Source: Gemmatimonadota bacterium
Lineage (GTDB): Bacteria > Gemmatimonadota > Gemmatimonadetes > Gemmatimonadales > Gemmatimonadaceae
NCBI GenBank assembly: GCA_031127185.1
Contig: JARIET010000161.1
Coordinates: 1 to 6,864, forward strand
Length of the DNA stretch: 6,864 nt
Direction of reading: 5' to 3'
Shown here: positions 1 through 6,101 of the stretch, piece after piece
Layout: each line of letters begins with the position of its first letter
Numbering within the stretch: position 1 is the stretch's first letter
Program-made: the position numbers and the translations under genes
Notes under the pieces: generated by a model
What the model saw: only the letters and a program-made list of their open reading frames with translations
What the model was told of the DNA's origin: nothing
The model's database searches: none

Positions 1-576
1 GTATCGAGAGAGTCCCCCCTCGCCCGTGCTGTGTGAGAAGTTCCCCATCTTGGCGCCGCCATTCAGCGCAAGCACGGCATTCTTCGAGAGCGAGCCGTAG
101 CTCATTCCCGACACGTTGAAGATCGAGGCCGAATAGGGTTGCCTGCAGTCGGGCCCTCCGACCCACACGCGATCGGCATCCGGCTCCGGGTGCTTGGGCG
201 CAAGCGAGTGATTGATCCACTCATACCCGACCGCGTACACATCGCGCTGGGTGCCAAACGGCAGCGTGTCGAGTTCGCCCTTGGCGCGCTGGTAGACCAC
301 TGAGCGGTCGTTGCGCGAGAAAGGCTTTCCGTCGGTATTCGACTCGACGAAGTACTGGTTGATCTCGGGCCTGATGAGTTCCATCAGGTAGCGACCGTGA
401 CCGATGACCGGAAAGTTGCGACGAATGGCCTGCCGTGTCTGCGTCATGTCCATCACGCCGAGCACGATCAGCGGCGCGACGACGATCAGGCTGAAGAGCG
501 CGGGCGGCCAGAACCAGGCGACCATGCCAATCGTGGCCATGATCGAAATCGACAGCAGGATGAACAGCCGACGCAT
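1..576 (-). CDS. FMN-binding glutamate synthase family protein, N-terminal part (runs off left edge)
   Basis: This is a partial gene: 192 residues from the ATG at 576, still open at base 1. Seen: a hydrophobic N-terminus (about residues 4-42, two membrane segments), then the family's hallmark stretches RRNFPVIGHGRYLMELIRP (52-70), YQRAKGELDT (95-104), PFGTQRDVY (106-114), GPDCRQPYSAS (141-151), SGMSYGSLS (156-164) and STGEGGLSRY (183-192). The last two begin the FMN-binding barrel related to the GltB synthase domain. Known family: stand-alone, membrane-anchored homologues of the glutamate synthase FMN domain (COG0069), usually about 500 residues; their physiological reaction is not well established, so I do not claim glutamate synthesis. 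The start is supported by a GGGAGG Shine-Dalgarno ending 5 bases before the ATG. It follows the DUF1801 gene by 10 bp and is very probably cotranscribed with it. The C-terminal catalytic part lies outside the window. Confidence 0.9.
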   Translation of the reverse strand, partial: MRRLFILLSISIMATIGMVAWFWPPALFSLIVVAPLIVLGVMDMTQTRQAIRRNFPVIGHGRYLMELIRPEINQYFVESNTDGKPFSRNDRSVVYQRAKGELDTLPFGTQRDVYAVGYEWINHSLAPKHPEPDADRVWVGGPDCRQPYSASIFNVSGMSYGSLSKNAVLALNGGAKMGNFSHSTGEGGLSRY

Positions 577-586
577 GCGCCTCCCG

Positions 587-1009
587 TTACCGTTTCCTGT
601 GCTTCTCCCGGGTGTATTCCGCGCACTCGGCGATAAGCTGAGTCAGCGCGTCTACATTCACGTCAGCAAGCGATTTGATGTGCATGCACCCGCCAGCGAT
701 CTTCACCTTGCCGATCTTCTTGATGAGCGCTTCGTAATTCTTTGCACCCCGGGTGATGTATACCACCGTGGCCGGCTTGCGCGGTGCGAACGCAGCCACG
801 GGCCATTCGGCAGTGCGCCCGCTGGCGTAGGTCAAGGTATACGCACCAAACCCGACGATACTCGGCCCCCACATCGCCGGGCGGTCCCCAGTGATCGCCG
901 ACATGATCCTGACGAGTTTCCGTGCGTCGGCCAGCCGTTCTCCCGTAGCGGCCTTCGCCAGGAACTCGGATACACTCGCCCTGGTCTTCTTGGTCTTGGC
1001 CTCGGCCAT
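587..1009 (-). CDS. DUF1801 (YdhG-like) domain protein
   Basis: A 140-residue cytosolic protein. Seen: a Lys-rich N-terminus, the DUF1801 core with the typical MWGPSIVGFG motif (46-55), the following aromatic YTLTYASGR segment (57-65), FAPRKPATVVYI (74-85) and the C-terminal LGKVK-x-CMHIK-type segment (here IGKVKIAGGCMHIKSL, 99-114). Length is normal for the family. Function is not firmly known: DUF1801 proteins share an iron-chaperone/YdhG-like fold and are common accessory genes in soil bacteria; I infer no reaction. The ATG at 1009 lies 3 bp after the stop of the DUF1572 gene, with AGGGG about 9 bases upstream located inside that gene's last codons, suggesting coupled translation. The next gene begins 10 bp downstream. 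Confidence 0.88.
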   Translation of the reverse strand: MAEAKTKKTRASVSEFLAKAATGERLADARKLVRIMSAITGDRPAMWGPSIVGFGAYTLTYASGRTAEWPVAAFAPRKPATVVYITRGAKNYEALIKKIGKVKIAGGCMHIKSLADVNVDALTQLIAECAEYTREKHRKR

Positions 1010-1012
1010 CGG

Positions 1013-1570
1013 TCAATGCCCCTTGAGGTGTGCGACGAAGTCGTTCGGCTTGTCGTAGGTGGGATTGCGATTGTACGCATCGGATTGGCCAGGCGGAATC
1101 GAGAGATGCCGCCACCCACTCTTCCGCAGCGCTTTTGCGACATAGACGATCTGCCCGACGTGGTAGCTCGCGTGCGCGAGTGAGCGCAGGAGCGCATCAC
1201 GAACCGGCAGCGGCTGGCGCCTGATGGTCACGACCCTGTCGAGATCGGCATCGTTCAGCGCACCCAATGTCGCCAGGAGCACCGACCACCCAGCCTCCCA
1301 TTTCGCGACGAGTTCGGCGCGCGTCGCGCTGCGGTCCGCAAACTCCTCCTCGCGCGCTCGCCACGACTTCTCCCCGTCGGTGGTCAGGAAGTCGCTGAAC
1401 CGGGACGCAAAGTTGCCGGACATGTGCCAGCAGATCATGGCAACGGAATTCGATTCGTCGCCGGCACGCTGGTTCAGCTGCGCATCAGTGAGCTGCGCCA
1501 TGGCGCCCTCGCCCAGCGCCTTGTACCGCTCATATTCGGCGGTCACGGCCGCCACGAAATCCCGCGCCAT
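1013..1570 (-). CDS. DUF1572 / DinB-like four-helix-bundle protein
   Basis: A 185-residue protein with no signal peptide. Seen: helical sequence throughout, with three well-placed histidines, H49 in the CWHMSGN motif and H133 and H137 in LAHASYHVGQIVY. That is the three-His metal site of the DinB/YfiT superfamily. The motif SIPPGQSDAYN (156-166) near the C-terminus is typical of DUF1572. Known: DinB-like folds bind divalent metal and some act as thiol-dependent transferases (bacillithiol or mycothiol partners), but DUF1572 members are uncharacterised. The ATG at 1570 has GGAGG 5 bases upstream. It leads a three-gene run with DUF1801 (3-bp gap) and the glutamate-synthase-like gene, and starts 57 bp after the SRPBCC gene's stop. 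Confidence 0.88.
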   Translation of the reverse strand: MARDFVAAVTAEYERYKALGEGAMAQLTDAQLNQRAGDESNSVAMICWHMSGNFASRFSDFLTTDGEKSWRAREEEFADRSATRAELVAKWEAGWSVLLATLGALNDADLDRVVTIRRQPLPVRDALLRSLAHASYHVGQIVYVAKALRKSGWRHLSIPPGQSDAYNRNPTYDKPNDFVAHLKGH

Positions 1571-1582
1571 CCACGCCTCCGT

Positions 1583-1618
1583 CGCCCGATCGTCGATGCC
1601 GACAATCTACATCGGGCG
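1583..1618 (-). other. Inverted repeat upstream of the DUF1572 gene
   Basis: CGCCCGAT (1583-1590) and ATCGGGCG (1611-1618) are perfect 8-bp complements around a 20-base loop that itself holds a small GTCG-atgc-CGAC hairpin (1592-1603). It sits in the 57-bp gap between the SRPBCC stop and the DUF1572 start. It could end SRPBCC transcripts or act in the 5' leader of the downstream operon. There is no U-tract on either side, so a classic intrinsic terminator is not supported. Confidence 0.45.
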
Positions 1619-1627
1619 CAGGGGAGC

Positions 1628-2134
1628 TCAGCGGAAGATTATTCCAAGTTCCGGCACAGAGGCGGCACCCCCGAGGCTACCGAGCAACAGTTCGCGAACG
1701 CGGCGTTGCCGGTACGAGAATATCCGTCGCAGCTGCAGCCGGACCAGCGGATGTGCCAGGCGCCCCAGCACGCCAAATGGCAAACGATAACGCACTTCGT
1801 CGACAATGCGGGTTCCACCCGCGATTTCGGTGAAGGTGTGGGTGTGCACCCACTCGGCGTACGGCCCGCTTAGCTGCTCATCGATAAACGCAGCCGGTGG
1901 CCGCCACAGCGTGATCTTCGAATGCCATCGGAGCGGAATCATCCAGAGGCCTATCGAGTATTCAATCAAGGCACCCGGCTTCATCGTGACTGGCAGTGGC
2001 GTCAAAATCTTGAACGCCAGTTCGGGCGGCGTGATGCGCCCAAGGTTTTCGGCTGCCGAAAAGAATGAAAACACCGCATCGCGACCGAGCGGCAGGTCGA
2101 GTTGGGTGCGTAAGAGGTGCGTGCGCGTGTTCAT
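1628..2134 (-). CDS. SRPBCC family ligand-binding protein (polyketide cyclase/COQ10-like fold)
   Basis: A 168-residue cytosolic protein. Seen: FSFFSAAENLGRITPPEL (22-39), then LTPLPVTMKPGALIEYSI (44-61), IPLRWHSKI (66-74), the DEQLSGPYAEWVHTHTF stretch (85-101), GGTRIVDEVRY (106-116) and LRRIFSYRQRRV (135-146). This order is the START/SRPBCC fold in the subgroup often found next to DNA photolyase or TIGR01777 epimerase genes. Such proteins have a deep hydrophobic pocket; the ligand here is unknown. I chose the ATG at 2134 rather than the longer start at 2206 because GGAGGA lies 8 bases upstream, the conserved domain starts immediately after, and the extra 24 residues would run through a hairpin and are Arg-rich. 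It lies 87 bp behind the fasciclin gene; the two may share a transcript, attenuated by the hairpin at 2161-2193. Confidence 0.88.
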   Translation of the reverse strand: MNTRTHLLRTQLDLPLGRDAVFSFFSAAENLGRITPPELAFKILTPLPVTMKPGALIEYSIGLWMIPLRWHSKITLWRPPAAFIDEQLSGPYAEWVHTHTFTEIAGGTRIVDEVRYRLPFGVLGRLAHPLVRLQLRRIFSYRQRRVRELLLGSLGGAASVPELGIIFR

Positions 2135-2160
2135 TTGATTCGTCCTCCAGTAAAGCGGTC

Positions 2161-2193
2161 GGCGGAGGGTGTCCCCCACGGTCACCCTCCGCC
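2161..2193 (-). terminator. Strong GC hairpin between the fasciclin and SRPBCC genes
   Basis: GGCGGAGGGTG (2161-2171) and CACCCTCCGCC (2183-2193) are perfect 11-bp complements with an 11-base loop. The hairpin begins about 28 bp after the fasciclin stop. In the minus-strand transcript it is followed by GACCGCUUUACUGG, only a short U run, so it may be a partial terminator, an attenuator, or a 3'-end stabiliser of the fasciclin mRNA rather than a full stop. The SRPBCC ribosome-binding site lies only a few bases further on. Confidence 0.55.
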
Positions 2194-2221
2194 GCCGCTG
2201 AACCACCGGGCCTCGAGTGCG

Positions 2222-2713
2222 TTACTTGGCCGGCGGCAGGATCACGCTGTCGATCACGTGAATCACGCCATTCGACGCTGCGATGTCCGTCGTGACGACG
2301 TTCGCCTTGTCGATCATGACCTTCCCGCCCATCACCATTACCTTCGCCGAGCTGCCCTGCACCGTCTTGGCCGACGTGAGCTTCACAACGTCCGCCGCCA
2401 TCACCTTGCCGGCAACCACGTGATACGTCAGGACTGCGGTGAGCTTGGCCTTGTCCTTAAGCAGCGCGTCGAGATCGGCCTTCGGGATCTTGGCGAACGC
2501 CTCGTCGGTCGGCGCGAAGACGGTGAACGGGCCCTTGCCCTTCAGCGTCTCAATGAGGCCAGCGGCCTGCAGGGCCGTAGCGAGGGTCTTGAAGCTGCCG
2601 GCCGCAACCGCGGTCTCGACAATGTCCTTCGAAGCCGACTGGGCCGACGCCGCGCTCGGCGCGAATGCAACAACGGCGAAGAAGGTTGCGGCGGTGATTG
2701 TGCGTCCCATCAT
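2222..2713 (-). CDS. Secreted fasciclin (FAS1) domain protein
   Basis: A 163-residue exported protein made of one FAS1 domain. Seen: a signal peptide (residues 1-24, hydrophobic core [17 protein letters not shown], AxA cleavage motif A22-S23-A24 before Q25), then the FAS1 hallmarks: [17 protein letters not shown] (61-77, H1 box), LTYHVVAGK (95-103, YH motif) and [13 protein letters not shown] (148-160, H2 box). FAS1 proteins are adhesion- or envelope-associated modules; the bacterial single-domain form has no defined enzyme activity. I chose the ATG at 2713 because GAGGAA lies 7 bases upstream and the signal peptide starts there; a longer start at 2773 would put coding sequence through the operator-like intergenic region. 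It is transcribed divergently from the B12-binding regulator. Fasciclin genes also occur in light and singlet-oxygen regulons of other bacteria, which fits that neighbour. Confidence 0.93.
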   Translation of the reverse strand: MMGRTITAATFFAVVAFAPSAASAQSASKDIVETAVAAGSFKTLATALQAAGLIETLKGKGPFTVFAPTDEAFAKIPKADLDALLKDKAKLTAVLTYHVVAGKVMAADVVKLTSAKTVQGSSAKVMVMGGKVMIDKANVVTTDIAASNGVIHVIDSVILPPAK

Positions 2714-2744
2714 GTTCAGTTTCCTCAGAAGCTTGGGTGTTTGA

Positions 2745-2821
2745 TTGTCCAGCGTTTGTCGATGTATATTCACACTATGTCCATGTTACGTCAAGCTTTT
2801 GTTGGTCAAATAGCTGGACAA
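2745..2821. promoter_or_regulatory. Candidate CarH-type operator: TGTCCA half-sites at 11-bp steps plus an inverted copy
   Basis: Within the divergent region, TGTCCA occurs at 2746-2751, TGTCGA at 2757-2762 (11 bp on), TGTCCA at 2778-2783 (21 bp on) and a weaker CGTCAA at 2789-2794 (11 bp on). An inverted copy, TGGACA, is at 2815-2820, so that TTGTCCAGC (2745-2753) and GCTGGACAA (2813-2821) form a perfect 9-bp inverted repeat. Known: CarH tetramers bind tandem 11-bp direct repeats overlapping a promoter, with a core resembling TnTACA; TGTCCA differs from that core by one base. The assignment of these repeats to the adjacent regulator is inference. Confidence 0.5.
2762..2794 (-). promoter_or_regulatory. 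Possible fasciclin promoter (weak match)
   Basis: On the minus strand TTGACG (2794-2789) could be a -35 element, and the AT-rich AATATACA (2769-2762) lies 18-20 bases downstream and could hold the -10. The spacing is long for a sigma-70 promoter, so an alternative sigma factor or a different -35 (TGGACA, 2783-2778) is possible. All candidates overlap the TGTCCA-type repeats, which is where a repressor would sit. Confidence 0.25.
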
Positions 2822-2846
2822 ACACGAAACGACAATCCAACATCCA

Positions 2847-3800
2847 ATGACTGTGCCACGCCTCAACAACCCGCCTGCGCCCCTTCATCCGGTTCGCGTC
2901 GTATCCGCGCGCACCGGGCTCTCTCCCGACGTACTTCGCGTCTGGGAACGGCGGTACCGCGTGGTTCAACCAGTGCGCTCTGAGGGTCGCCAGCGGCTCT
3001 ATACAGATGGCGACATGGAGCGGCTTCGGCTCCTGGCCAACCTGACGGCTAACGGCCGCAGCATCAGTCAGTTGGCACCGTTGTCCACCGACCGGCTGCA
3101 GGCGCTCACCACCGAGGACGGAGCGCCCACTGTCGGCGTCATGCCGCGTGGTCGCCGCAGCGCGCTCGTTCCCGGCAGCGCGGAATCGGTCGTCGCACTC
3201 GCCCTCAACGCCATTGAACAGTTCGACTCGCAGCATCTCGACCAGATCCTGCGGAAGGCCGCGCTGCGCCTGGGCACGGACGACATGCTGGACCACGTCA
3301 TCGCGCCCATCCTCCTCGAAGTGGGCGAGCGATGGCACCGCGGGACATTCATTCCCGCTAACGAGCATCTCGCGTCCGCAGTGATTCGCACGACGCTGGC
3401 CTGGATGTCCGACCAATCGGTCACCGATCCTACGGCCACGACGGCGATCGTTGGTACGCCAGTCGGCCAGACACACGAACTCGGCGCTCTGATCGCCGGC
3501 GCGATCGCGGTCTCACGCGGATGGCGCGTCATCTACCTCGGGGCAAACCTGCCGCCGGAAGATTTTGTGCGTGCCGTGGCGCGGACAAATGCCAAGGCCG
3601 TCGCACTATCGGTCGTCTATCCAACGGGTGACCCCACACTTCGCGCGGCGCTCAAATATCTGGCAGCTGGGCTGCCGCCGACCGTCGCGTTGGTGCTTGG
3701 TGGCGCCGCCGCCGCGGACTACGCGCGGCCGCTCGGGCGGCGCGCGACGGTGCTGCAGCGACCAGCGGACTTTAGGGAGTGGCTCGAACTGTCGCGCTGA
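2847..3800 (+). CDS. carH: MerR-family regulator with cobalamin-binding domain; CarH/LitR-like B12 photoreceptor
   Basis: A 317-residue cytosolic DNA-binding protein. Seen, in order: a MerR winged-helix domain (about 14-78) with VRVVSARTGLSPDVLRVWERRY (split at 16-37) and GRQRLYTDGD (47-56); a Pro/Gly/Arg linker (about 79-112); a four-helix B12-binding cap (about 113-192) with W163-H164 and E173-H174, matching the Wx9EH motif; and a Rossmann-type B12 domain (about 198-317) with QTHELG (208-213), S255 in VALSVVYP, and LVLGG (282-286). Known for CarH: the Trp caps the adenosyl group of AdoCbl, the next His becomes a ligand after light cleaves the Co-C bond, the ExHxxG His is the lower ligand, and the dark tetramer represses carotenoid or photo-protection genes. 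All these residues are present, except Q208 in place of Glu/Asp. The W-to-H spacing (47) is close to that in Thermus CarH (46). It is divergent from the fasciclin gene. No Shine-Dalgarno precedes the ATG, which is the first start after an in-frame stop. Light sensing is inferred, not shown; the symbol is provisional. Confidence 0.87.
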   Translation: MTVPRLNNPPAPLHPVRVVSARTGLSPDVLRVWERRYRVVQPVRSEGRQRLYTDGDMERLRLLANLTANGRSISQLAPLSTDRLQALTTEDGAPTVGVMPRGRRSALVPGSAESVVALALNAIEQFDSQHLDQILRKAALRLGTDDMLDHVIAPILLEVGERWHRGTFIPANEHLASAVIRTTLAWMSDQSVTDPTATTAIVGTPVGQTHELGALIAGAIAVSRGWRVIYLGANLPPEDFVRAVARTNAKAVALSVVYPTGDPTLRAALKYLAAGLPPTVALVLGGAAAADYARPLGRRATVLQRPADFREWLELSR

Positions 3801-3803
3801 AGG

Positions 3804-4880
3804 TCAACGCGACACCGCGTTTGCCCAGCTGACGCAGCTGCCCTGGGTGGAAAACGCCGCGCCCTCCGAGTCAAAGAGGTCGCGCCATCCCCCCGCCTTG
3901 CAATCGTCCACGCTGCGCGGCAGTGAGAATGCCCGGACGCGGACGGCGTCGAAGAGGAACCCTTTGCCGAGGAGTGCTGGCGCGGGATCGCCTGGAATGC
4001 CGCGCAACAGGTCGCTCCCCGTGCGAAACATCAGGCGATTCACCGCCGGCGGGTTGCGGCCGAAGTTGGCCGCGCCATTGGGATCGAGGGCGTAGAATGT
4101 CTCCCAACTCTGCCCGACGTAGCGAAGACCCCCGTTCACAAACACCTGAACGACGTCGTTACCCGGGCCATCGACAAAGTCCATCGTCAGCCGAATCGAA
4201 TGCGACAGCGAGCGGTCGAGTCCGGTGGCGACTGTCACCAGCTGGAAGGCACCCGGGTTCGACGCATCGGCGCGTGATGCCACACTGATGGCGAGACCGT
4301 CCGGAAGGTCCGCCATTCGTACCCAACTCATGCGGTGGTCGTCGCCGCGGGCCGGGCTGACGACCACTTCGAGTCCCGGCTGCGCCTCGCCGGGAGTCGC
4401 CGAACGCAGCGTCCACTCGGCGTCAAAGTGATTGCGGAGCGCGGCACCGGGGAGTGCAAAGTTCGTCAGGCCATCGCGACTGAGGCTGGTCGCCCCCGAC
4501 TGCCCCGCGATGTCCGCCGTGCGTGCCGAGAAGGTCTGATCCCCGTAACAGCCACTCGTCACCGCATTGGAGATGCGAAGGCTGAGCGCTCCAAACGCCA
4601 CGCTGGCAAACGCGTCGTTGGTGTGAATCACGTGATCGTAGACCGCGCAGTGCGAACCGGGTGATACGGCACCTGAGCCGCCAAAACTCTTCCAGTCATA
4701 CTGTCCGTTGATTCCGCCCACGGAAAACGCTTCGAAATCCGTAATGCTCGACACCGGAGCCATCACAGACGCGAACCCCTTGACCGGCGCGATCCGTCGT
4801 GCGCTCGTCGCCGTCGGCTGCGTGAATTCGCCGGCGCAGCCGGCCGCTATGACGACAATGAAGGCAAGACGAATGGTCAC
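3804..4880 (-). CDS. Predicted lipoprotein with C-terminal Cys-GGW...QGxCVS tail
   Basis: A 358-residue exported protein; I do not recognise a characterised family. Seen: a very short signal sequence with lipobox AAGC, so the lipidated Cys would be C15; a Ser/Thr/Ala-rich linker; a beta-rich middle (about 45-315) resembling a concanavalin/LamG-type sandwich (for example DFEAFSVGGINGQYDW, 48-63; GNDVVQVFVNGGLRYVGQSW, near 240-260); and a C-terminal module with C327-K-A-G-G-W332 and Q346-G-S-C349-V-S. That paired-Cys tail (CKxGGW...F..QGxCVS) recurs at the ends of many secreted proteins. The start is GTG at 4880 with only a weak AGGC upstream. It begins 12 bp after the NHL gene's stop, so it is probably the third gene of that operon. 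Its 3' end abuts the regulator gene, convergent, with 3 bp between stops. Confidence 0.8.
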   Translation of the reverse strand: MTIRLAFIVVIAAGCAGEFTQPTATSARRIAPVKGFASVMAPVSSITDFEAFSVGGINGQYDWKSFGGSGAVSPGSHCAVYDHVIHTNDAFASVAFGALSLRISNAVTSGCYGDQTFSARTADIAGQSGATSLSRDGLTNFALPGAALRNHFDAEWTLRSATPGEAQPGLEVVVSPARGDDHRMSWVRMADLPDGLAISVASRADASNPGAFQLVTVATGLDRSLSHSIRLTMDFVDGPGNDVVQVFVNGGLRYVGQSWETFYALDPNGAANFGRNPPAVNRLMFRTGSDLLRGIPGDPAPALLGKGFLFDAVRVRAFSLPRSVDDCKAGGWRDLFDSEGAAFSTQGSCVSWANAVSR

Positions 4881-4892
4881 CGGTGCCTGCGC

Positions 4893-6101
4893 CTACGGCC
4901 TCGCCGGCCAGAGCGTGCCCTGATTGGCTCGCGTGACGCGGCCGATTCCCTTGTAGACAAACTTCTGCACGCGCTTGCCTTCGTACGTCTCGGTGGTGAT
5001 CAGGTTGCCCTTGGAATCCGCGGCAATCGAGTGCACGGCGAACCACTGGCCCGGCTGCCGCCCGCCCTCGCCGAATGAGGTGAGCACTTCGAGCGACGCG
5101 CGATCGAGCACGTAGACCCGCTCGTTCTTTCCGTCCGCCACGAACATGAACTTCTGCGCCGCGTCGGTGGAGAAAGCGATGTCCCAGATGCTGCCGTCGC
5201 CCAGCGTGCGCGGGGCGATCTGCTTTTCCTTCACGAACTTTCCGTCCTTCTGGAACACCTGGATGCGATCGTTGGGGCGGTCGCAGACGTAGACGAGCCC
5301 GTCGTTCGTGGGCTCCGCGCAGTGCACCGGCGTCCGGAACTGCGTGATCAGCGGCGCGTCCGGGTTGTAGGGGCCGAAGTTCGAGTCACTCGGCACGTTG
5401 GAGTATGCGCCCCAGAAGCGCTTCATCGCGCCCGTCTTCATATCGAGCACTGCAACGCGGTGATTGGCGTACCCGTCGGCAGCGTAGGCTTCCTGCGCCT
5501 TGAAGTCGAACGAGATCTTGGCCACGCGGCCAAAGCTCGTGGTGGATGCGCTGTTCGTCGGCTGACCCGGTACACCGATGGTGGCCAGGTACTTGCCGTC
5601 GTGCGTGAACTTGAGGATATGTGAATCGGGGCCCTGCCCCGTGGCCGCGTTGCCGCCGCCATTGCCGCCGATCCAGATGTTGCCCTGGTCGTCTACGCCA
5701 ATACCGTGGTTCGACGTCGGCCATACGTAAGATTTGTCGGCCGGCGGCCCGCCCCAGGCGTTGACCACGTTGCCCGCGGGATCAAACTCGATCACCGGCG
5801 GCGCAGCGAAGCAGCATTCGCCGGTCGGGGGCGTCTGCTGGGCCGCGAGTTCCGCCGCCGTGGGCGTGTCCGAACGGTGCACGATGAAGACATGGTCGCG
5901 CGAATCCACGCCAACACCGATCACGTTGCCCATCACCCACTTGTTCGGCAGCGGCTTGGGCCACATCGGGTCGACTTCAAACCGCGGCGCGTTCACGAAG
6001 TCTTCGCGCGCATTGGCCTCGAGCGAGCGCTCAGTGGCCACGAGCGTGATGAGTGTTGCGGCAAATCCCGCGGCAATGAGGACATTCTTGCGGTTGGTCA
6101 C
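4893..6101 (-). CDS. Exported NHL-repeat / six-bladed beta-propeller protein
   Basis: A 402-residue protein. Seen: a signal peptide or N-terminal anchor (residues 1-30, hydrophobic NVLIAAGFAATLITLVA), then repeated NHL-like blades: IGVGVDSRDHVFIVHR (61-76), HGIGVDDQGNIWIGGNG (132-148), AYAADGYANHRVAVLD (205-220), YVCDRPNDRIQVF (271-283), FVADGKNERVYVLDR (320-334) and SIAADSKGNLITT (358-370), ending KRVQKFVYKG. Such propellers are binding scaffolds or, in some relatives, lyase/amidating-type enzymes; no catalytic set is evident, so the substrate is unknown. Cys pairs C96-C97 and C261/C273 may form disulfides in the periplasm. The start is GTG at 6101, overlapping the stop of the upstream paralogue as GTGA, with GAGGG about 7 bases upstream. 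The lipoprotein gene follows after 12 bp. Confidence 0.87.
   Translation of the reverse strand: MTNRKNVLIAAGFAATLITLVATERSLEANAREDFVNAPRFEVDPMWPKPLPNKWVMGNVIGVGVDSRDHVFIVHRSDTPTAAELAAQQTPPTGECCFAAPPVIEFDPAGNVVNAWGGPPADKSYVWPTSNHGIGVDDQGNIWIGGNGGGNAATGQGPDSHILKFTHDGKYLATIGVPGQPTNSASTTSFGRVAKISFDFKAQEAYAADGYANHRVAVLDMKTGAMKRFWGAYSNVPSDSNFGPYNPDAPLITQFRTPVHCAEPTNDGLVYVCDRPNDRIQVFQKDGKFVKEKQIAPRTLGDGSIWDIAFSTDAAQKFMFVADGKNERVYVLDRASLEVLTSFGEGGRQPGQWFAVHSIAADSKGNLITTETYEGKRVQKFVYKGIGRVTRANQGTLWPARP

Noticed and set aside
404..1183. Long plus-strand open frame (259 codons) at the left end
   Set aside because: It crosses three minus-strand genes with clear family motifs, has no recognisable domain and is Arg/Pro-rich, as expected for an antisense frame in GC-rich DNA.
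1224..1873. Two overlapping plus-strand frames over the DUF1572 and SRPBCC genes
   Set aside because: Both are antisense to genes with clear motifs and ribosome-binding sites; Ser/Arg-rich composition and no domain.
2714..2773. Longer start for the fasciclin gene at 2773
   Set aside because: It would place a charged 20-residue extension before the signal peptide and code through the operator-like repeats; the start at 2713 has a proper ribosome-binding site.
2117..2983. Plus-strand open frame (288 codons) over the fasciclin gene and the intergenic region
   Set aside because: It is antisense to the fasciclin gene and runs into the regulator gene in the wrong frame; Arg/His-rich with no domain.
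2775..3476. Minus-strand open frame (233 codons) opposite the regulator
   Set aside because: It is the antisense of well-conserved MerR and B12-domain sequence and has no family motif.
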